The notes below the pieces were generated by a model, which was not told the DNA's origin, ran no database searches, and saw nothing but the letters and a program-made list of their open reading frames with translations. A DNA stretch of 64,000 nt from Streptomyces sp. CB02414. Lineage in GTDB: Bacteria; Actinomycetota; Actinomycetes; Streptomycetales; Streptomycetaceae. A program made the position numbers and the translations under genes. The stretch's first letter is position 1. Each line of letters opens with the position of its first letter. The stretch is from NCBI RefSeq assembly GCF_001905385.1, contig NZ_LIPF01000001.1:734765-798764 (forward strand), written 5' to 3'. Shown one piece after another: positions 58,566 through 64,000 of this stretch.

Positions 58566-59315
58566 TCAGGACCAGCGGCCGGTGCGGGCCAGGAGCATCG
58601 CCGTCGCCGCGGTGCCCGCCGTGGAGGTGCGCAGGACGCTGCGCCCCAGGCGGTAGGGCTTGGCGCCGGCCGCCGCGAAGAGCGCCAACTCCTCCGGAGA
58701 CACGCCGCCTTCGGGGCCGACGACCAGCACGATGTCGCCGGTGGTGGGGAGTTCCGTGGCGGCCAGGGGTTGCTCGCCGCTCTCGTGGAGTACGGCGGCG
58801 AAGTCGGCGTCGGCCAGAAGTGAGGCAACCTGCTTGCTCGTCGCCGCGTCCGCGACCTCGGGGAAGCGGACCCGCCGGGACTGCTTGCCGGCCTCGCGGG
58901 CCGTCGCCCGCCACTTGCCGAGCGCCTTCACGCCGCGCTCGCCCTTCCACTGCGTGATGCAGCGGGACGCCGCCCACGGCACGATCGCGTCGACACCGAC
59001 CTCGGTCATCGTCTCCACGGCCAGCTCGCCCCGGTCCCCCTTGGGCAGCGCCTGGACGACGGTGATGCGGGGCCGTTCCTCGGGCTCCTCGTGGACCGTC
59101 TCCAGGTCCGTGACGACGAGACGGTCCTTGCCCTCGGCGGCCTTCACCACGCCCTCGGCCCAGTGTCCGCGCCCGTCGGTGAGGACGACGTCCTCGCCGG
59201 GCCGCAGCCGCTTCACGGAGACGGCGTGCCGCCCCTCGGGGCCGTCCAGGACGTACTCCCCGCCGGGCAGGCCGCCCGGCCGGAGGGAGTCGACCACGAA
59301 CACCGGTGCCGTCAT
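58566..59315 (-). CDS. rsmE: 16S rRNA m3U1498 methyltransferase RsmE
   Basis: A 249-aa SPOUT-class methyltransferase. MTAPVFVVDSLRPG starts the PUA-like N-terminal domain. The knot region includes VVQALPKGDRGELAVETMTEVGVDAIVPW, LVVGPEGGVSPEEL and LGRSVLRTSTAGTAATAML. ATG overlaps the stop of the upstream gene by four bases. Confidence 0.94.
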   Translation of the reverse strand: MTAPVFVVDSLRPGGLPGGEYVLDGPEGRHAVSVKRLRPGEDVVLTDGRGHWAEGVVKAAEGKDRLVVTDLETVHEEPEERPRITVVQALPKGDRGELAVETMTEVGVDAIVPWAASRCITQWKGERGVKALGKWRATAREAGKQSRRVRFPEVADAATSKQVASLLADADFAAVLHESGEQPLAATELPTTGDIVLVVGPEGGVSPEELALFAAAGAKPYRLGRSVLRTSTAGTAATAMLLARTGRWS

Positions 59316-60397
59316 CGGCCCGTACCTCCCGTCGCGAAACCTGACAACGCTGTCCCGGCGGAGGCGAGTTCGGCCACCAGGACCTCCACCAGCTGACCGG
59401 CGGGCAGCTCCCGCGCCATCCGGTGCCCCTGTCCCGCCCACAGGGCTATGCCCTGCGCGTCGCCCGCCTTGGCCGCGGCCTTGCGCAGGGGCGCGGTGAG
59501 GTGGTGCACCTCGGGGTAGGCGGCGGGGGCGTAGGGGCCGTGCTCACGCAGGAAGCGGTTGACCAGGCCGCGGGCCGGGCGGCCGGAGAAGGCGCGGGTC
59601 AGCTCGGTGCGCACGAACAGCGGGTTGGTCAGGGCCTGCTTGTGCAGGGCGTGGGCGCCTGACTCGGGGGTGGCGAGGAAGGCGGTGCCGAGCTGGGCCG
59701 CGCTCGCGCCGGCGGCGAGGACGGCGGCGATCTGGCCGCCGCGCATGATGCCGCCGGCGGCGACGATCGGCAGGTTCACCGCCTCGCGGATCTGGGCGAC
59801 CAGCGACAGCAGTCCGGTGCCGGTGCCGCCGGTCTCCGGGTTGTCCCGGTGGGTGCCCTGATGTCCGCCGGCCTCGGTGCCCTGGGCGATCACCGCGTCG
59901 GCGCCGGACTGCTCGACGGCCCGGGCCTCGTCCGCGGTGGTCGCGGTGACCAGCGCGAAGGTGCCGACGCGGTGCAGGGAGTCGACGACCTCACGGCTGG
60001 GGACGCCGAAGTGGAACGACACCACCGGCACCGGGTTGTCCAGCAGCACCGCGAGCTTCGTCTCGTAGCCGTCGTCCCGGCCGCACTCGGGGTCGCCGAG
60101 CTCCGTCTCGTACCAGGCGGCCTCGCCGGCGAGCTGGTGGGCGTAGACGCCGACGGCGGCCGGGTCGGCCGTCTCGGGCTGCGGCATGAAGAGGTTGACG
60201 CCGAAGGGGCGGGCCGTCAGTCCCCGCAGCTGCTTGATCTCCTGGTACATCCCGTCCGCGGTCTTGTACCCGGCGGCGAGGAATCCCAGCCCTCCCGCGT
60301 CGCAGACCGCGGCGGCGAGCTGCGGCACGGAGACGCCGCCCGCCATGGGTGCCTGCACGATCGGGTAGGGGAAGAGATCGGTCAGCACGGAGGACAT
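59312..60397 (-). CDS. nitronate monooxygenase
   Basis: A 361-aa FMN enzyme of the 2-nitropropane dioxygenase family. Its hallmarks are PIVQAPMAGGVSVPQLAAAVCDAGGLGFL, GADAVIAQGTEAGGHQGTH (with the catalytic His), and PIVAAGGIMRGGQIAAVLAAGASAAQLGTAFL. It detoxifies alkyl nitronates such as propionate-3-nitronate. It overlaps rsmE by four bases, so the two genes are coupled. Confidence 0.93.
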   Translation of the reverse strand: MSSVLTDLFPYPIVQAPMAGGVSVPQLAAAVCDAGGLGFLAAGYKTADGMYQEIKQLRGLTARPFGVNLFMPQPETADPAAVGVYAHQLAGEAAWYETELGDPECGRDDGYETKLAVLLDNPVPVVSFHFGVPSREVVDSLHRVGTFALVTATTADEARAVEQSGADAVIAQGTEAGGHQGTHRDNPETGGTGTGLLSLVAQIREAVNLPIVAAGGIMRGGQIAAVLAAGASAAQLGTAFLATPESGAHALHKQALTNPLFVRTELTRAFSGRPARGLVNRFLREHGPYAPAAYPEVHHLTAPLRKAAAKAGDAQGIALWAGQGHRMARELPAGQLVEVLVAELASAGTALSGFATGGTGR

Positions 60398-60508
60398 GAG
60401 CGCATGTTGTCACGTCCTCCGAACAAGTCCGAATCCGGGCTTCCGTTGGCATACGCCAAGAGCATCCGCATCGGAAAGCTCCTGGCGCCCTACCTCGCCA
60501 CGTGCCCC

Positions 60509-60565
60509 TCAGCGCCCGTTGAAGGCGTCCTTGAGACGCGAGAACAGGCCCTGCTGACCAGGCTG
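60509..60565 (-). pseudogene. ghost copy of the dnaJ2 3' end
   Basis: 57 bases encode QPGQQGLFSRLKDAFNGR and TGA, identical at the protein level to the last 18 codons of dnaJ2, 148 bases downstream of the genuine tail. Four bases differ (CCT/CCG, TTC/TTT, TCG/TCC, CTC/CTG), each a synonymous third position. Upstream homology stops at the first Gln. There is no start codon in frame, so it cannot be expressed. It seems to be the tail of an older or foreign dnaJ allele. Confidence 0.9.
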
Positions 60566-60576
60566 ACGGCGCCTGC

Positions 60577-60594
60577 CCGGGGGACAACCCCCGG
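60577..60594 (-). terminator. hairpin between dnaJ2 and its ghost tail
   Basis: CCGGGGG-ACAA-CCCCCGG, a perfect 7-bp stem with a tetraloop, follows 63 bases after the dnaJ2 stop. No T-tract is present. A possible terminator for the heat-shock operon. Confidence 0.5.
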
Positions 60595-60656
60595 ATACCC
60601 GGCAGCCTCCCGGGCAGCACGCCGACAACCAGTTCCGGGCCACGCGCACGAACGCA

Positions 60657-61793
60657 TCAGCGCCCGTTGAAGGCGTCCTTCAGACGGGAAAACAGGCCCT
60701 GCTGACCCGGCTGGAACTGCCCCTGCGGACGCTCCTCGCCGCGCATCTTGGCGAGCTCGCGCAGCACGCGTTCCTGTTCGGGGTCGAGCTTGGTCGGGGT
60801 GGTCACCTCGACGTGGACGATCAGGTCGCCCCGGCCGCCGCCGCGCAGGTGGGTGACGCCCCGGCCGTGCAGCGGGATCGACTGGCCGGACTGGGTGCCC
60901 GGGCGGATGTCGACCTCCTCCATGCCGTCGAGCGTCTCCAGCGGCACCTTGGTGCCGAGGGCCGCCGCCGTCATCGGGATGGTGACCGTGCAGTGCAGGT
61001 CGTCGCCGCGCCGCTGGAAGGTCGAGTGCGGCAGCTCGTGGATCTCGACGTACAGGTCGCCGGCGGGACCGCCGCCGGGGCCGACCTCGCCCTCGCCCGC
61101 GAGCTGGATGCGGGTGCCGTTGTCGACGCCCGCCGGGATCTTCACGGTGAGGGTGCGACGGGAGCGGATGCGGCCGTCGCCCGCGCACTCGGGGCACGGG
61201 GTCGGGACCACCGTGCCGAAGCCCTGGCACTGGGGGCAGGGCCGCGAGGTCATGACCTGGCCCAGGAAGGACCGGGTGACCTGCGAGACCTCGCCGCGGC
61301 CGCGGCACATGTCACACGTCTGGGCCGAGGTGCCCGGTGCGGCGCCCTCGCCGTTGCAGGTGTTGCAGACGACGGCCGTGTCGACCTGGATGTCCTTGGT
61401 CGTGCCGAAGGCCGCCTCGTCCAGCTCGACCTCGATGCGGATCATGGCGTCCTGGCCCCGGCGGGTGCGCGAGCGCGGTCCGCGCTGCGACGCCGTGCCG
61501 AAGAACGCGTCCATGATGTCCGAGAAGTTCCCGAAGCCGCCCGCGCCGAAGCCGCCGGCTCCGCCACCGCCCGCCTGGGACATCGGGTCTCCGCCGAGGT
61601 CGTAGACCTGCTTCTTCTGCGGGTCCGACAGCACCTCGTAGGCGGCGTTGATCTCCTTGAACCGCTCCTGGGTCTTCGGATCGGGGTTGACGTCCGGGTG
61701 CAGCTCGCGGGCGAGCCTCCGGAACGCCTTCTTGATCTCGTCCTGGGACGCGTCGCGGCGTACGCCGAGTACGGCGTAGTAGTCCGTGGCCAC
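60657..61793 (-). CDS. dnaJ2: chaperone DnaJ (second paralogue)
   Basis: A 378-aa class I J-protein. J domain YYAVLGVRRDASQDEIKKAFRRLARELHPDVNPD with HPD; Gly/Phe-rich region to about residue 105. Four CxxCxGxG zinc repeats follow: CNTCNGEG, CDMCRGRG, CPQCQGFG and CPECAGDG. It starts at GTG directly after the hrcA stop, so the operon is hrcA-dnaJ2. The C-terminus is FSRLKDAFNGR. Confidence 0.95.
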   Translation of the reverse strand: MATDYYAVLGVRRDASQDEIKKAFRRLARELHPDVNPDPKTQERFKEINAAYEVLSDPQKKQVYDLGGDPMSQAGGGGAGGFGAGGFGNFSDIMDAFFGTASQRGPRSRTRRGQDAMIRIEVELDEAAFGTTKDIQVDTAVVCNTCNGEGAAPGTSAQTCDMCRGRGEVSQVTRSFLGQVMTSRPCPQCQGFGTVVPTPCPECAGDGRIRSRRTLTVKIPAGVDNGTRIQLAGEGEVGPGGGPAGDLYVEIHELPHSTFQRRGDDLHCTVTIPMTAAALGTKVPLETLDGMEEVDIRPGTQSGQSIPLHGRGVTHLRGGGRGDLIVHVEVTTPTKLDPEQERVLRELAKMRGEERPQGQFQPGQQGLFSRLKDAFNGR

Positions 61794-62810
61794 CTACGAC
61801 TCCGCCAGGATCTGTCCGACGTACCGTGCCACTGCGCGTACCGCTCCCATCGTTCCCGGGTAGTCCATGCGGGTCGGTCCGACCACGCCGAGCTTGGCAA
61901 CCGCCTCGCCGCCCGAACCGTAGCCCACCGACACGACGGACGTGGAGTTGAGTCCTTCGTGGGCGTTCTCATGACCGATACGGACGGTCACGCCCGGATC
62001 CTTCGCCTCGCCGAGCAGCTTGAGGAGCACGACCTGCTCCTCCAGTGCTTCGAGCACCGGCCGGATCACCAAGGGGAAGTCGTGCCCGAAGCGGGTGAGA
62101 TTGGCGGTGCCGCCGATCATCAGCCGCTCCTCGTTATCCTCGACCAGCGTCTCCAGGAGAGTGGAGAGCACGGTGGAGACCGTACCCCGGTCCTCGGCCT
62201 CGAAGGCCTCCGGGAGTTCCTCCACCAGACCGGGCACGTCCGTGAACCGCCGCCCCGCCACCCGGCTGTTGAGCCGCGCCCGCAGATCGGCGAGGGACGC
62301 CTCGCCGAACGGCGCCGGGCAGTCGACCATGCGCTGCTCGACCCGCCCGGTGTCCGTGATCAGCACGAGCATCAGACGCGCGGGCGCGAGCGAGAGCAGC
62401 TCGACGTGGCGCACGGTCGAGCGGGTCAGCGACGGGTACTGCACGACGGCGACCTGCCGGGTGAGCTGCGCGAGCAGCCGCACCGTGCGGGCCACGACGT
62501 CGTCGAGGTCGACGGCGCCCTCCAGGAAATTCTGGATGGCGCGGCGTTCGGGCGCGGTCATCGGCTTGACGCCGGCCAGCTTGTCGACGAAGAGCCGGTA
62601 GCCCTTGTCGGTCGGGATGCGTCCCGCGCTGGTGTGCGGCTGGGCGATGAACCCCTCGTCCTCCAGTGCCGCCATGTCGTTGCGCACGGTGGCCGGGGAG
62701 ACGCCGAGGTTGTGCCGCTCGGTGAGGGCCTTGGAACCGACGGGCTCCTCGGTGCCGACGTAGTCCTGGACGATGGCGCGCAGCACCTTCAGCCTGCGTT
62801 CACTGAGCAT
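61794..62810 (-). CDS. hrcA: heat-inducible transcription repressor HrcA
   Basis: A 338-aa repressor. The winged helix begins [59 protein letters not shown]-like domain follows, and [23 protein letters not shown] ends the protein. HrcA binds CIRCE with GroEL as a helper. A perfect CIRCE element lies upstream, so the operon is autoregulated. Confidence 0.96.
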   Translation of the reverse strand: MLSERRLKVLRAIVQDYVGTEEPVGSKALTERHNLGVSPATVRNDMAALEDEGFIAQPHTSAGRIPTDKGYRLFVDKLAGVKPMTAPERRAIQNFLEGAVDLDDVVARTVRLLAQLTRQVAVVQYPSLTRSTVRHVELLSLAPARLMLVLITDTGRVEQRMVDCPAPFGEASLADLRARLNSRVAGRRFTDVPGLVEELPEAFEAEDRGTVSTVLSTLLETLVEDNEERLMIGGTANLTRFGHDFPLVIRPVLEALEEQVVLLKLLGEAKDPGVTVRIGHENAHEGLNSTSVVSVGYGSGGEAVAKLGVVGPTRMDYPGTMGAVRAVARYVGQILAES

Positions 62811-62857
62811 CGCGCGCACCTCCCGAAGTCGTCGGCCCGTTGTCCTGCCTGTCTGTC

Positions 62858-62884
62858 CTGGCACTCACGGTGCGCGAGTGCCAG
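62858..62884. promoter_or_regulatory. CIRCE element (HrcA operator)
   Basis: CTGGCACTC and GAGTGCCAG (62858-62866 and 62876-62884) form a perfect inverted repeat with the canonical 9-base spacer, 47 bases upstream of hrcA. The CIRCE consensus is TTAGCACTC-N9-GAGTGCTAA; the core GCACTC/GAGTGC is intact. Confidence 0.93.
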
Positions 62885-63004
62885 ACTTCCCCGGCCCAGT
62901 GTACGGCTGTGGGGTACACCCACGGCAAGGCCGGGCACCGGGCCGGTCACCGTCGCTACGGTGCCGCCGCGCCGGAGGGCGCGTGCCCCGATAGCGTCGC
63001 CGTC

Positions 63005-63739
63005 ATGAGCGTGACTTGGGAAGAGCTGGGGTGGGAGCGGCTGGCCCCGGGCGTGGGGCGGTGCCGCCTGCCGGTGTGGGACTGCACTGCGGGGCTGGTC
63101 GTCGGCGCGGGCGCCGCGCTGCTCGTGGACGCCGGGTCGAGCCTCTCCGAGGGCTCCCGGTTGCGCGCGGCGGCGCAGGCGCTCGCCGGTCACCGTGTGA
63201 CGCATCTCGCGCTGACCCACCCGCACTTCGACCACGTCTTCGGCGCGGCGGCGTTCGCGGGCGTGGAGGTGTACGGGGCGGTGGGCACCGGCGCGGTGTT
63301 CGCTCGGGGCGGACACGGACGGGAGGCGCTGCGCGCGGACGCGGAGGCGGAGGGGCTGGACGCGCGGTCGGCGGAGGAGGCGGCCGACGCGCTGGTCGGC
63401 GTCCGGCACGAGGTGTGCGGCGAGTGGACCCTCGACCTGGGCGGCGGCCGGCAGGTCCTGCTGGCCAACGTGGGTCCCGGGCACACCGGCCACGACCTCG
63501 CGGTGCTGGTGCCGGGCGAGGTGGAGGTCGTCTTCTGCGGCGACCTGGTCGAGGAGTCCGGCGAGCCGCAGGCGGGCTCCGACGCCCTGCCGTCCCGGTG
63601 GCCGGCCGCGCTGGACCGGCTGCTGGAGCTGGGCGGCGAGGACGCGCTGTACGTGCCGGGGCACGGCGCGGTGGTGGACGCGGCGTTCGTGCGGGCCCAA
63701 CGGGACGCGCTGGCCGCGCGTTTCGGCGTGTCGCGCTGA
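63005..63739 (+). CDS. MBL-fold metallo-hydrolase
   Basis: A 244-aa protein of the metallo-beta-lactamase superfamily: AALLVDAGSSLSEG, the metal motif THPHFDHVFG (HxHxDH), LANVGPGHTGHDLAVLVP and VVFCGDLVEESGEP, ending YVPGHGAVVDAAF. The substrate is unknown. Divergent from hrcA; the CIRCE lies about 120 bases upstream, so heat control is not excluded. ATG 63005 is chosen over an upstream start in the CIRCE region. Confidence 0.88.
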   Translation: MSVTWEELGWERLAPGVGRCRLPVWDCTAGLVVGAGAALLVDAGSSLSEGSRLRAAAQALAGHRVTHLALTHPHFDHVFGAAAFAGVEVYGAVGTGAVFARGGHGREALRADAEAEGLDARSAEEAADALVGVRHEVCGEWTLDLGGGRQVLLANVGPGHTGHDLAVLVPGEVEVVFCGDLVEESGEPQAGSDALPSRWPAALDRLLELGGEDALYVPGHGAVVDAAFVRAQRDALAARFGVSR

Positions 63740-63773
63740 TCTTGGGGCCTGGGTTCCTCGTATCGTCGGCAGA

Positions 63774-64000
63774 ATGCGCCAGTACTCCGCCGACCTGACC
63801 CCTCCGTGGAAGAAGCCGCAGCCGGTACCGGAGGTTCCGGCCGACCCCGGTCTGGTGGTCGAGGAGCCCGGCACCGGGTTCTGCGGCGCGGTGATCGGCT
63901 GCGAGGCCGGCACGGTGACCCTGGAGGACCGCTTCGGCAAGCACCGGGTCTTCCCGATGGAACCGCGCGGCTTCCTGCTGGAGGGGCGGGTGGTGACGCT
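63774..64000 (+). CDS. DUF3097 family protein (5' part, cut by window end)
   Basis: An open frame from ATG 63774 runs off the end without a stop. It begins MRQYSADLTPPWKKPQPVPE and contains VVEEPGTGFCGAVIGCEAGTVTLEDRFGKHRVF, the conserved start of actinobacterial DUF3097 proteins. These are conserved, uncharacterised proteins. Starts 34 bases after the MBL gene. Confidence 0.85.
   Translation, partial: MRQYSADLTPPWKKPQPVPEVPADPGLVVEEPGTGFCGAVIGCEAGTVTLEDRFGKHRVFPMEPRGFLLEGRVVT

Overview
The window is high-GC actinobacterial chromosome with the codon bias, GTG starts, Tat/lipoprotein signals, XRE/DUF5753-DUF397 pairs and gene order of a Streptomyces. From memory (not checked), the order nirBD ... 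ppdK ... glyS, zinc ABC transporter, zur, uppS, recO ... leuA ... phoH, ybeY, era ... dnaJ2, hrcA matches the S. coelicolor / S. lividans core chromosome around SCO2487-SCO2557. I see no rRNA, tRNA, CRISPR array, insertion sequence or prophage. Both ends cut a gene: the 3' end of a probable nirB on the left and a DUF3097 gene on the right.

Layout. 1-5.0 kb: nirB tail and nirD, a Tat-exported beta-propeller protein, a sortase-type excalibur surface protein, and ppdK on the minus strand. 5.0-5.5 kb: an operator-like intergenic region with several palindromes. 5.5-15.8 kb: membrane sulfatase-like protein, tRNA-dihydrouridine synthase, a very large P-type ATPase coupled to a membrane-anchored Lys/Ala-rich protein, a collapsed VOC gene remnant, a GH18 chitinase with the classical chitinase promoter repeats, and a LysE exporter. 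16-23.2 kb: glyS divergent from a zinc uptake operon with two Zur-box-like sites, then zur; on the opposite strand a DUF1275 protein, uppS and recO. 23.2-24.7 kb: an XRE/DUF397 regulatory island with two small coupled ORFs. 24.7-31 kb: cupin, secreted alpha/beta hydrolase, and an MMPL exporter with a two-component system.

31-38 kb is the least understood part. It holds a membrane/PLD-like protein and a tightly coupled five-gene cassette on the minus strand: methyltransferase, helical 614-aa protein, MinD-like protein with Lys replaced by Arg in the P-loop, and two orphan proteins. It is my best candidate for an undescribed system. 38-44.4 kb: GNAT, TerB-like zinc-ribbon protein, leuA behind a Leu-rich leader peptide, an M4 metalloprotease next to an emfourin-type inhibitor, and a GH1 glycosidase. 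44.4-49.2 kb: the phoH-ybeY-CBS/CorC-YjbR-degenerate CDA-era operon. 49.2-58.6 kb: PfkB kinase, MFS exporter behind a perfect Crp-type site, adenine/adenosine deaminase, RNase Z, HIT protein, tricorn protease and a lipoprotein. 58.5-64 kb: rsmE, nitronate monooxygenase, the dnaJ2/hrcA heat-shock operon under a perfect CIRCE element, with a second ghost copy of the dnaJ2 3' end downstream, then an MBL-fold hydrolase and a DUF3097 gene.

Gene functions are inferred from motifs and family knowledge; regulatory sites were read by eye. No database search was run.
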